Notes under the pieces: generated by a model
The model's input: the letters and a program-made list of their open reading frames with translations, nothing else
Database searches by the model: none
What the model was told of the DNA's origin: nothing
Origin: Parascedosporium putredinis
Lineage: Eukaryota > Ascomycota > Sordariomycetes > Microascales > Microascaceae
Direction of reading: 5' to 3'
DNA length: 64,000 bases
NCBI GenBank assembly: GCA_949357655.1
Contig: CASHTG010000011.1
Span: 496,001 to 560,000 of the forward strand
Shown here: one piece after another, positions 1 through 10,542 of the stretch
How the letters are laid out: each line of letters opens with the position of its first letter
Position numbering within the stretch: the first letter of the stretch is position 1
Translations under genes and position numbers: made by a program

Positions 1-2048
1 AGGTTTGGCTCCTTGTCCGTCGATTTAACAAGGTAAGCATCAGATACAAAAGCCACGCATGACGCCGGGGCATAAAAGTACTTGACTTGAGAAAGAATAT
101 CTAGCTAACACGGAATTTGGCGTTGTAGCAAATATTCCACGTTCAATCGCTTCCAGAGGCTCCTATCGGCGAGTTGGATTTCACAACCGCGAGCGAGGAA
201 GAGTTTTCTCCCGATAAGCTGCGCGCCCACCTCGAGCGCTTCTACATGAGCGTTGTCGTCGTCCTTTTCGCCTTTTGGAAACACATCGTCCGTCTACGAT
301 CCTGGCGCGAGACCAGACGCACCGTGTCCTTCCTATCCGTCTACACCGTAGCCTGGCTCCTCGACCTCGTCGTGCCCACCCTCGTCGGCTTCCTCATCAT
401 CCTCGTCGCTTCCCCGCCGCCCGTTCCTTCTGCTTCCCTTCCGCCCCTCCCTCCGTCATCGATAGCAAGACGGGCGGGCTCAAGAAACCCGAAGCCGGTG
501 TGCTCGGCTCCGGCGACTCCGTCACCGGCGCGCCCGAGAAGCACCGCGGCGAAGCTGTGGAGCAGGAGGCGCACAACTTCGTGTCCAGCATTTCCACGCT
601 CGTGGTCAGCACCGCGGCGGGTAAGCACCCCCAAGGGGACCCTCCCAAGGAAGGTGACAAGGAGACGGAGGCGCCGGACCCGACTAAGGCGGCGGCTAAT
701 CTCGTCGATGCGAAAATGTCCGCCGCGGGCGGCAAACCCAACGCGCACCACGACAAGACGAAGCAGCCGGTGTCGGAAGCGGTATGGGTCAAGGCGAGGC
801 CCGTGATGCACGGCTTGTCGGACTTGGTGGATAACTTTGAAAGGATGGGGAACGCTTTGAGCCCCACGGCTCCGTTCCCTCAACACAAGCCTCGTCTCAT
901 CTTGGCGTCGTGTCTCGCGCCTGTGTTTTTGCTCTCTCTCTTGACCACCTCGTACATGGCTATGAAGACCACTGGGTTCCTCACCGGATTCCTATTCTTC
1001 GGCGACCCCGTCTTGCAGCGTGGCCTAGTCTACGTGAACAGGTACGTTTTCCTCGGATATCATGTGGAGGGAATACCAAATGCTAACCATCCCTTACTAG
1101 GACATATCCCCGCTGGAAGAAGTATGTTGAGCTGCAGAATACGCTGCTCAAAGGTGTACCCACCAACGCCCAGCTCACCATCACCCTCCTACGTATTGGT
1201 GAGCGTAATAAAGCTCCCTCCCGCCTCCGCCAAGCTCCAACGAACCCCCATCGCTCGAACCCCAGGCATCCCCCGAAGATCTGGACCATTTAGGTATGTC
1301 TTGCGATTAATACCGTCTTCACTTGTCTTTCCTTCCTCCTCCCCACGGAGACTAATACAAAACCACCCAAGGCGCAGATGAAGCGGAAATCCAGGAAGCA
1401 CTCCGCCCGGACCCGGCCCGCCTCTCCGCGGATAAACCCCTCGCGAAGCCGGCCCCGAGGCCGACGGACCCGCGAACAAGGAAAGTAAGGGCCACAAGAT
1501 CATGCGCTTCTTTAAGGGAACGACCAAGGGAGGTATCAGCACCACCGAGGCGGCGGACAAGGTCAAGGCCAAGGTGGGCGCGAAGCATGCTAAGCAGCGC
1601 CTCGGCGTCATCCGCAGGGAGTCCAACCCCGATACCGGTCCCGTGCAGTTCCCCGCGCGGTGGGACGGTAAGAAGGGTCACGCCTACATCACGACGACGG
1701 CGACGACGCCCGCGTTGAGCTGGACGGCCGAGAATACCGATATGAACCCTGCCTGGACCATTGCCGTGGAGGATATTGTGGTAAGTGGCATCTATCCACC
1801 CCGACCTCCTCACTGTTTTTGGTGAATCTGGTGCTGACTATGACGTTGGATAGGATGTACGTAAGATGGGCGGCCTTGGGTGGAAGTCCAAGATTCTTGT
1901 AGGGTGGGCGACGGACCATGAGGTTGCGGATGGCCTCTACGTTACTGATGTACTCGGTCACGAATACCACCTCACGGCGATTCTCACAAGGGACGAGCTG
2001 TTCAATCGTCTGGTGGCCATGGGGTCTCAGATGTGGGAGGCTTGGTAA
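1..2048 (+). CDS. DUF3292-family membrane protein, 5' partial
   Basis: The gene runs in from the left edge. Exons are 1-32, 129-1041, 1101-1293, 1372-1780 and 1854-2048, joined by GT..AG introns that keep phase. The fragment begins VWLLVRRFNKQIFHVQ and contains a hydrophobic stretch near 330-410 (YTVAWLLDLVVPTLVGFLII) and a second near 895-1010 (LILASCLAPVFLLSLLTTSY), so a membrane protein is likely. The segments TGAPEKHRGEA, YPRWKKYVELQNTLLKGV and the C-terminal LTAILTRDELFNRLVAMGSQ are what I recall of the fungal DUF3292 family, whose biochemical role is not established. The reading frame loses one base at three C/G-rich runs, near 415, 1215 and 1453; restoring one base at each closes all exon phases, so I treat these as sequence errors. 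The start codon and N-terminus lie outside the window. Confidence 0.85.
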
Positions 2049-2982
2049 AGGAGAAACATAGAGGATCAGTGACATGTTTATGCTCCAATGGTGGGCGCCT
2101 TGCACATTGGGAAAGCTGCTAGATATGTTAAGATCCTTATTTTGTCTGTATTGATGTAATGAATTAAATGAGTGTTCGTAACGGATTCGTGTTGAATGTT
2201 TTCTTAGCTCATGATGAAATGATCGAATACCTAACGGCTCATCCTACGGTGTGAGCGTTCTTGGATGGGAATGGCCACAGAGAGGACGTTTGGTGGCGGA
2301 GGAACGAGCCACTGGGGTAGGAACGTTGGAAAAAGCACCATCATGCGAATTATGAATTACATGCCGTGAGCAACGCCTTTTGTAAACTTCGTATTGACCC
2401 CCGGGAGCCTACATACAAATCACGGGCCGGGGTGGTACTCGTTATAGACTTTTAGCGTCCGGAGGGCACTCGAGTCGACGATGATACCTGGGCATCATCA
2501 ATTGATCAATCTTTGCTTCAACTTGAGAACTCCGGTTCATACGGTGCATTCACTCACAGCCGTTTTGATGCCTAGTCAACATCTTAGCGTCAATACACGT
2601 AGCTCCTTCTCCTTCTGAATCCGATGGCCCCTCAAACCATCTGCAGTCCCCATCGCTGCTTCCATCGCATCTTCCTCCTCCAGCCCCTTCTTCTATTCAA
2701 CGCACATAGCTCCTTCTGAATCCGATGACCCTTCAAAACACACGCAATCTCCATCGCGGCTTCCGTCTCATCAATTAACCCCTCTTTTCCCTCCGGCCAA
2801 CGCATCGAATTCGATTCCTCCCACTTCAACATTCGCTCGCAGTCATGGCCGTCCCCAGTCAAATCTAATCTCTTTGTCGTCGCTCCTAACCACCTCATCG
2901 TCGAGTCGCCTTGTTCAATATTTGGTCCTTGGGCTTTTTCTTGTACACCGCAGCCGTCAATTCACCGGGGATCACCAACAAC
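2049..2982. other. intergenic, with an imperfect direct repeat
   Basis: No supportable gene. The only structure is an imperfect direct repeat of about 75 bp: 2597-2672 and about 2702-2776 both carry 'agctccttct', 'gaatccgatg' and a 'tccatcgc.gcttcc' block in the same order. Confidence 0.5.
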
Positions 2983-3469
2983 ATGCCGAGACGCATTTAC
3001 AACTTTTACCGAGTCCAAGACGCCCGGTCGAGAACCCAGCTTGACAATGACGGGCTATGGTCCGAATCTGATCTCCATCTGTCATTTGACTGGGCGGACC
3101 TCCCCGTACGTTCGCCGCGCCGCAATAGATTGGCAGCGGCCTTTGAGAGTCACGAAGATTGGGACTGCGACCGCCCCTCTCCCTTCATCTCCACATACGG
3201 CGACTGGAACGCTGCCGTACGCGAGGCAAGGCGCCGGGTAACGCAATATTCGAGGCGAAGCGCTACTCGCGAGAAGCGTAGAGATCTACAATATCAACTT
3301 CGATTCCACGCAACACCGCCAAGGCTGGCTTGAACATCGATGGGTACCAGACCTTGCGGATGAATTTGGTCTGGATTTGAGTCACGTTGGGAACAATGCC
3401 AGGCACGAATATGTTTTTCTCCATCACATCCCTGCGCGCTTCATATGGTCGTGTGAGGATTGGAACTGA
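2983..3469 (+). pseudogene. DUF7587-like small protein, frame broken
   Basis: From ATG 2983 the frame reads MPRRIYNFYRVQDARSRTQL and later RPSPFISTYGDWNAAVREAR, then continues out of frame from about 3278 as EIYNINFD, WVPDLADEFGLDL and HEYVFLHHIPARFIWSCEDW before a TGA at 3467. The order (FYRVQD.RSRT, PSPFIS..d...A..EA.RR, then W.VPDL..E.Gl and HEY.FLHHIP) is that of the fungal DUF7587 domain, about 160 aa and of unknown function, often found alone or near heterokaryon-incompatibility-like genes. Unlike the one-base losses elsewhere in the window, this break near 3275 needs one extra base or two missing bases, so a genuine lesion is possible. No intron fits the gap. Confidence 0.6.
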
Positions 3470-4066
3470 GTGGAGTGTCATTTTTCCGGTGCCTGCCCTT
3501 AGTTAGACCCTCACCTACCATTGTTTAGACAAGTTTCGTCTGCAGTGACGATACATCTGCCGTGAAAGGTTCTATTGCTTCAAGATGTGGGGTTTCGTCC
3601 TTATATTTTTCGCCTTGGTGGGTGGCTTATCCGGTTTACATGTTATAGATTTAAATCGATTATATCCAGTATGAAATGGCAGCTCGAGTTTGTATGTGTA
3701 TCCAGCCGCTTCTCACCAAGCACCAACGCTTAGCTTTTGCTTGGTTTACGGATCCGTTTCGCGCCGCGGTGCCGCCGGGTATCTCGTGGGTGAGCTTTAG
3801 ACGGTAGCTTATGAGTTTTGCTCGGCTCGTAAACATTGATTCTACAATCAATCACTGTGGGAAAACACCGGGGCCGTTCTTGAAATACCGATCCCGGACC
3901 CCCATCTTCGTGTAAGACGCTAATGTAGAATTGGGGGCCGTCCTTACCAAATGGGGGCAAAGCTGGTGAAATCGAGGAAACTTTGAACCCACTGCTTCTA
4001 CTGTCTCTGCATACCACCATAGGCGCATTTCCGCATTAGGGCAGCCATCAAATACCACAACCGAAA
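3470..4066. other. intergenic, no gene seen
   Basis: Mixed-composition sequence between the DUF7587 fragment and tRNA-His. The open frames here are short or antisense to the tRNA, and none shows a recognisable motif. Confidence 0.4.
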
Positions 4067-4138
4067 GCTCAAGTCGTATAGTGGTTAGTACGTCACGTTG
4101 TGGCCGTGAAAACGGAGGTTCGATTCCTCCCTTGGGCA
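4067..4138 (+). tRNA. tRNA-His (GTG), no intron
   Basis: Cloverleaf by eye: acceptor GCTCAAG/CTTGGGC (one T-G wobble), D-arm with AGTGGTTAGT, anticodon stem TCACG/CGTGA enclosing loop TTGTGGC with anticodon GTG, and T-arm GGAGGTTCGATTCCTCC. The discriminator at 4138 is A; CCA is not encoded as a full tail. Confidence 0.93.
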
Positions 4139-4912
4139 CCAATATTTTTCGTCTCTTTTTTCTTTCTCTCTTGGCTCGCTTGTTTTCCTTTTGCTCCTTG
4201 ATGCGTCCTGTAGGAACTGGTTTTTTCCACTTGATGGTATTTGGTCTTGGGTGGGAGGGTGATAGACCACATTCCAACGAGAAATATTTGTAGATCAATC
4301 GTTCGCGTCGGTGATATGGCCAGCTTGCTCGATTACCAGTTGGTATGCTACCGCCATAGTATATGTTTTTCCACCAACAAAGTCCAATGCTCCCCTTTCC
4401 CGTCGCCTGTCTTCGTATATAGAAATCCAGAAGAAAATGCCGACATCCGTAAATTGCTTGTCTTGCGGGGGCGGCAAACAAAGATCCCAAGACCGGGCTT
4501 GGCATGTCGAGGAACCGATGGCGTAACGTGGGCATCGATATTGAAATCTGTAAATCCTCGCTTACCATTGGCCTTTTCGGAGAATTGTCCCATTTCCCCA
4601 ATCATGGGGAAGACGGCGCTTCATATGTAAAAGCCATGCGAGCACTAATGGCCGGGAGTCTGTATCGGGTAATTGCAAGAGCCCTCTGGTTCAATGAGTT
4701 ATCCCCCTGTTATAGCCGGTGATAATCTGCATTATCTATCCCGGCACATTGCGGAGGAATCATGTCTGCCCCTTGTCCAAGAACCTGGAGCGCATTACCC
4801 TTACTCCCAATTTCTCCGATGGGCTCCTTCAAACCATCGTCGTGCTTGAAGTCGTCACGCGATGGGGCTTCAACTTTAGATTTCAAAAGGGTCCGAAAGA
4901 ACAGCCTCGAAA
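4139..4912. other. intergenic / upstream of the beta-lactamase-like gene
   Basis: Begins with a T-rich run (4142-4200) just after the tRNA, suitable as an RNA polymerase III terminator. No gene is supportable; the sequence just before ATG 4913 is the probable promoter and leader of the next gene. Confidence 0.4.
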
Positions 4913-6873
4913 ATGATGCTGCGACGGAGAGCTGGATGGGGGATTCACGCCCTTGTCAGCACGCTCTTCCTCTTACCGCAAGTCACTACAGCCTTGGAAT
5001 GTCGCCCTGAAGGTCCCATCTTCCCCAAGCCCGACCTCACCAAATCAGCCACCTTTGATGATGCACTTCGCAAGCTGCAGGATCTCCTCGATTCCGCCAT
5101 TGCTGGAGATATCAACGCGGGCTGGGAAGTTCCCAACACTACCATCTCCGTAGCCTTCGTAGCGAAGGGTCAGCGCGTCCCGGGAGAGCCTCTCTGGGAG
5201 TATCACCACCTAGCGGAGAATACGGAACTCGGGACGCGCAACTTGAATCGACATGCGCAGTACCAGATCGGGTCCATCTCGAAGCTCATCACCGATGCGG
5301 TGTTGATACGGAGCAACTTGAATTTGGACGATCCCATCACCAAGTACCTACCCGGGCTCGGGGGTCACCGTCGTTGATCCCTTGGGAAACCGTGACGCTG
5401 CGAGCGTTGGCATCTAACCTAGGTGGTATTCCGCCAAACCGTGAGTAAACGTCCAAAGGGGACTACTGACAATTCCCTTGCGTCCGCAGCAACCTTGTAT
5501 GCTGTAATTCGTGCTGACCGTGCACCACTTGATCGCAGTTGGATACTCCGAATTCTTCTATCTCCGGGAAATGTTCGAAGACCTCGGCCTTCCCCCATCG
5601 AAAACAGCGACTATCTCATGTGCGACGTGGCCGGCCTCAACCTCGGATGCGCCAAGTCGCAGTACATCGTCGGCTTGAAAGGCGCTCATCCCGTATCCCC
5701 GCCCATGCAACGTCCCGTGTACTCCAACGTTGCCTTCACCCTGCTGATGTACGCCGTCGGGGCCGCCACGGACTCCACCTACACACAGGTACTCTACGAG
5801 TACATCACCGGCCCGCTCCAGATGGTCAATACGTACGCGAGTCCGGGGCTGCTCAACTCTTCGGTGGTCCCGCCCGTCAACAACAGCTACGGCTTCTGGT
5901 TTGGAGACGCGACGCCCGGCGGAGGCCTCGTGTCCACGCTTTCGGACCTCACGAGCTTCGTCCACCATATTCTCGACTACACAATCTTTGACACACCAAT
6001 GGCTGTGAGGCAGTGGCTGCAGCCCCGCTCGTTCGCCGGGAGCCGCTACTCCTTCTTCGGGATGCCGTGGGAGATTTATAGACCCCGCCTGAGGCGGTGT
6101 TCCCCGAGTACGACCCCGAGACCGAAACTGGCGGCCACACAATCTCCATCTACACCAAGGACGGCGCTGCGTATGGGTACCGCGCACGCGCATCCATCAT
6201 CGACGAATACGGCGTCGGCTTGGTGATCCTGGCCGCGGGCGACTCCAAGGCCGTCAGCATTATCAACGACGCCATGGTCGCCACCCTCATCCCCGCAATC
6301 GAGCAGGCATCAAGAGAGCAGACGCAGGAGCTAGGCTACGTCGGCACGTTTTCCGGCTGCGGAGCCACCGCCGACGCGGCGTTCAACATCACCATCGCCA
6401 TGGACGAGAACAGCCTCATCCTCGACTCGGTGAGCCACAACGGCTCCGACATCGTGCACGCGCTGCGCGAAATCTTTGGCGTCACGTACGGCACCCTGAT
6501 CCCCAACTACAAGCCGGGCCTGATCCTGCGCCTGTACCCGGCCGGCGTGGAGATCGAAGACGAGACGGACGACCGCAACGTGGTCGTGCGCGAGGACTGG
6601 CGGTTCGTGTGGGACGTGCGTCGCGAGAAATCGAGCGACCTGCCCGGCCAGACGGTCAGCGCCTACGACTGCCTTGCGTGGGAGGCTGTGGATTGGGTGT
6701 ACTATGGGTCCGAGGCGGTGGATCGGATCGTTTTCGTCAAGGACCCGCGCACGAGCGAGGTACTGTGGGTGGAGGTGCCGTTCTTGAGGGCGAAAGGGAG
6801 CTTGGCGGGAAACCTTTGTGGAGGAGATGAACCGGATGAGGAAGAGCCTGAACCTATTGAGGGCGAGGATTAG
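4913..6873 (+). CDS. secreted beta-lactamase/AmpC-fold serine hydrolase
   Basis: Predicted 621 aa. A hydrophobic N-terminus (about residues 8-27, HALVSTLFLLPQVTTA) looks like a signal peptide. The serine beta-lactamase/transpeptidase fold is supported by the SxxK motif in QIGSISKLITDAVL (Ser121, Lys124), a class-C-type YxN in PVYSNVAFTLL, and a C-terminal GGHT segment near 6130. Fungal members of this family are mostly of unknown substrate: esterase, peptidase or lactonase activity is possible, and a role in antibiotic resistance should not be assumed. Two exons: 4913-5440 and 5539-6873, with a 98-nt intron at the NLGGIPPN|LGYSEFFYL junction. One base is missing at G/C runs near 5358, 5593 and 6084; with these restored both exons close in phase. 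The distal part (6330-6873) is an extra C-terminal domain ending in an acidic tail. Confidence 0.85.
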
Positions 6874-8598
6874 GTGAATCTTTGGACGGGGAAACAGAGA
6901 CACCCACGGGTTGGAGATGCGATTGAAGGCAGTTGGGCCCTTTCAGCTGTAGCCCTGATATGATTCCACTCTTTGCTCGGTAATCCGCATGTAATAACCC
7001 ACTAATTCACTTGGGTCTTTGTGATGATGAACCAGTCCTTCTGGGCCTTTTAATTCCCGAAGTGAGGTGTTATCTGATTCTTGCATCCAGGTTTCTCCGC
7101 CTGCTGAGCCATGACGCAGTGGGCATAAACAACAGATGGCATCAAGGGTTGGCCAGCATAACAGTGATGCTAATGGCTGAAGCTGTGGATAGGTTTATTG
7201 GGCTGGTCTCTGGTCTAGGTTGTTAGAAAAGCTATATCCATTGCTAGATGTCCAGTGACGAAAGGATAACTCGGCGTCGCATGGTTTTTAGTCACAGCCC
7301 CGAACGCTTGCTAACGGTCAAATATTGTATGGATAGCCGGAAAGAAGGGATTGATTGTACAGCGAACAATCAAGCCTTTGGGCTATCGAGGTCTACCGCA
7401 TAGTTTCAATCAATCATTTCCAAGCTGTGCCTTGACTTACGCGAAGAAAATAGCTATGAAAGGGAGTTGAGGTCGTACATTACTCGAGGATCGAAGGGAT
7501 GATGACTGGTTCAGGGATTAATGTGGCCCGCGATCGCAGACGAGTCCTTGGCGTGTCGGCCACATCCGCGACCACCTGTAATCACATCATAATCAACGTC
7601 CCGGGCCAAGATGCACCTCCATTTCAATTCCAAATAACCTTCAAGGCCCTCTTAAAAGTATAGCCCAATCATCTTCTCGTCATTGCCAATGGGCAAGTGG
7701 GACACATTTCATCCCGCAGGCGGAGTCTAGTCCTATTGTAGAAAGTAGGAAAACGGTACGACACGGCGCAGGCCCCCGGACGGAGCATCTCCGCGGGGCG
7801 CCGGGGACCCGACGTTCTTTTATTTTTCGATTATTCTATCAATCCCTTCCCTACTAATCACACGCGACCTTCCTCCTGGCATTCTCCCGCCTATAAGGCA
7901 GGAACCGGTATGCGGCACGAAAACTCGCCGGGTCCGGTTCGTCCGGGAAAATAGAGAGAGACGGGGGCACAAAATGATGCCGTAACACAAGGGTCATCAG
8001 CCCACATCCCCCCTCGTGACTCGAGCTGTAGGATAGCAGTGTTTTCGTAAGCAGAGAATCGAGGATTGAACGCCTCCGCGGATGTAGCTTACCTTTGGGA
8101 GAATTCGGGGCCTTTTCATTGGTATAGGCCGTGCTTCTCCGTGGCGGGAACGGCCGAGACGCCATGTACGAGGTGGATTGAGTGGAGACAACAGGGGAAA
8201 CGCATATGTACAAGGCACAATAAAAATTAAAGGAAAGAAAGAAAAAGAAAAAAACTCTCGGCCAATTCGCGTCGTCCTGATTCGTCCATGATGTAATATA
8301 TCGTCGTCGCAGGAGCAATGATACGATCCACGCATGTGATGCTTGCGTCAAGAGGACAAGGGCTATATCAAGGACATCGCCTGTGCTGTGCATATCCCGT
8401 CCATCTCGTTGGATGATACCTGAGCGACTTGTCATACACATATTGAACACAGCAATAACAGCCAAGGCTACACGAGCCAAAGAAAAAAACCCAAGACCCC
8501 TCATCGCGTATCCCGAAACACGTATACAGCCCCTCCCCATCGACGGACTATTTAAATAGGACCTACCGGCCGCATTGTGTTGCGTGAAGCTGACCACG
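6874..8598. other. intergenic, promoter side of P450nor
   Basis: About 1.7 kb without a supportable gene. It contains a GC-rich patch at 7740-7815 and an A-rich run at 8220-8255. The open frames on the minus strand here have no recognisable domain. Confidence 0.45.
8549..8558 (+). promoter_or_regulatory. TATA-like box of the P450nor gene
   Basis: Sequence TATTTAAATA, 41 bp before the first ATG (8599). The position is close for a TATA element, so transcripts may have a very short leader, or may start downstream of ATG 8599 and use the internal ATG at 8695. Confidence 0.4.
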
Positions 8599-10542
8599 AT
8601 GAGTCGTCTACTCTCGAACCAAACACGAACCCTCCTCCCCAAATCCAAGCTCTTCTTCTCTCCCATTTCCACCAGAACCTTCTCCATCACCGCAATGACC
8701 CAATCCGCCGCGCCAGCTTTCCCTTTCTGCGGGCGAGCGGTCCCGAGCCCCCGGCGGAGTTTGCCAAGCTTCGCAAGACAGATCCCGTCTCCAAGGTCAA
8801 GCTCTTCAACGGCGTGGAGGCGTGGCTTGTAACCAAGTATGAGGACGTTTGCAAGGTTGCGACGGACGAACGATTGTCCAAGGTGAGTAGCTCAGGGTGT
8901 AGGTTTTCACATAAGGTTCAAGATGAGCACTGACGCTGGGATAGCAACGAACCCGACCTGGATTTCCCGAGCTATCGCTAGGTGGCGTAGCTGCGGCCAA
9001 GAATAAGCCCACGTTTGTCGATATGGATGCACCAGATCACATGAACCAAAGGTGAGAAAGACGAACCTTTAGTTTCCACATCGTGGCAAGGTATTAACAA
9101 TAGATCCTACTTTCCTAGGGGTATGGTTGAACCTATTTTCATCCAAGAACACATCGAGACCCTCAAGCCGTATATCCAAAAGACGGCGGACCAGCTCCTG
9201 GACGCCATGATCCAGGGAGGATGCGATAAGCCCGTGGATCTCGTGGAGAAGTTTGCCTTGCCGCTCCCTTCCTACGTACGCCTCCCGCCATCTCCATACC
9301 AACTCAAGGATGAATATAATATCTAATTTGCGTATCGTAGGTGATCTATACCCTCCTCGGCGTCCCCTTTGAGGACCTTGCCTACCTCACGACGCAGAAC
9401 GCCATCCGCACGAATGGCAGCTCTACCGCCCTCGAGGCTTCCAACGCGAACAAGTGAGTGGCTTTCGGCTCTTCTTCTTAGTCTTGCTGAAGATTATTGG
9501 ACAAGTCTAACTCGCTTCAAGGGAACTCCTCGACTACCTGGCGAAGCTGGTCGACCTTCGCTCAGCGGAGCCCAAGGACGACATCATCAGCAAATTGGCT
9601 ATTGAGCAAGTGAAACCCGGCACAATTGAGAAGTCTGACGCCGTACAAATCGCCTTTCTCTTGCTCGTCGCAGGAAATGCTACAATGGTAAACATGATTG
9701 CTTTGGTACGTACACATCAGACAATAACAAGGAACATTGAAAGATTCCACTTTTCTCAAGTCACAAAACGTTCTAACTTTTGAGGGTGCCTACCCCGCGC
9801 ATGAATAGGGTGTCGTGGAGCTCTTGAAGCATCCGGACCAACTCAAAGAGCTGATCCAGAAGCCCGAGCTCGCCAAAAACTTCGTCAGCGAGCTCTGCAG
9901 ATACCACACCGCTTCCGCCATGGCAATGAAGCGAGTGGCCAAGGTCGATATCGAACTCGGCGGCAAGGTAAACCTGACCCTATCTATCCCCTGTTCCGGG
10001 TTTGGGCGTCTGGTCGATTATGATAGCGCACTTGTCGGGATCGACGATTCCCCCTCTTTGTAAGAATATCTGCTAACCTGTATCCCTAAAAAAGCATATC
10101 AAGGCCGGCGAAGGAATCATCGCCTCCAACCAATCCGGAAACCGCGACGAGGACGTCTTCCCCAACCCCGATATGTTCGACATGCACCGGGAGTTCAAGG
10201 CGGACGGCCTGGGGTTCGGTTTCGGGCCGCATCGGTGCGTCGCCGAGTGGCTGGCCCGTGCCGAGATGGAATCCGTGTTTAGTACGTACCGACCTCGACA
10301 GGGGAGGAAGCTGGACTTCTCCCTTGTCCCTTCGTTGGCACTTGACAGTCTCGACCTTTTTGCCTCGAGGGGATATCCTCACCTGCAACTCGGATGACTT
10401 GAGATTTTCTAACTGATCAACCTTCTTAGGCACGCTGTTCCAACGCCTACCCAATCTTCATCTTGCCGTCCCATTCGAACAGGTGGCGTATAGCCCTCTG
10501 ACAAAGGACGTTGGCATCACGGAATTGCCTGTTGTTTGGTAA
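8599..10542 (+). CDS. nitric oxide reductase, cytochrome P450nor (CYP55)
   Basis: Haem-thiolate enzyme of fungal denitrification: it reduces two NO to N2O, taking electrons directly from NAD(P)H without a reductase partner. Family assignment is strong: RASGPEPPAEFAKLRKTDPV, PTFVDMDAPDHMNQR, NAIRTNGSSTALEA, AFLLLVAGNATMVNMIALG (I-helix) and the haem-binding GFGFGPHRCVAEWLA are hallmarks of CYP55. Eight exons: 8599-8882, 8945-9051, 9119-9275, 9341-9453, 9522-9705, 9809-9967, 10095-10281 and 10430-10542. The first 32 residues (MSRLLSNQTR..., rich in R/S/L with no acids) look like a mitochondrial presequence. A second ATG at 8695 would start the usual cytosolic form (MTQSAAPAFPF), so dual targeting from one gene is plausible, as reported for the Fusarium enzyme. 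One base is missing near 8731, just after the second ATG. No other denitrification gene lies in the window. Confidence 0.95.

Noticed and set aside
3852..4601. Long minus-strand frame containing ILVPKGGIEPPFSRPQRD
   Set aside because: This is the complement of tRNA-His; the peptide is a well-known false call over tRNA genes.
5441..5540. A tiny exon between two introns in the beta-lactamase-like gene
   Set aside because: Reading one 98-nt intron gives the expected NLGGIPPN|LGYSEFFYL junction in phase; the microexon version breaks the frame.
7854..8690. 278-codon minus-strand frame upstream of and into P450nor
   Set aside because: It overlaps the confirmed first exon of P450nor on the other strand and shows no recognisable domain.
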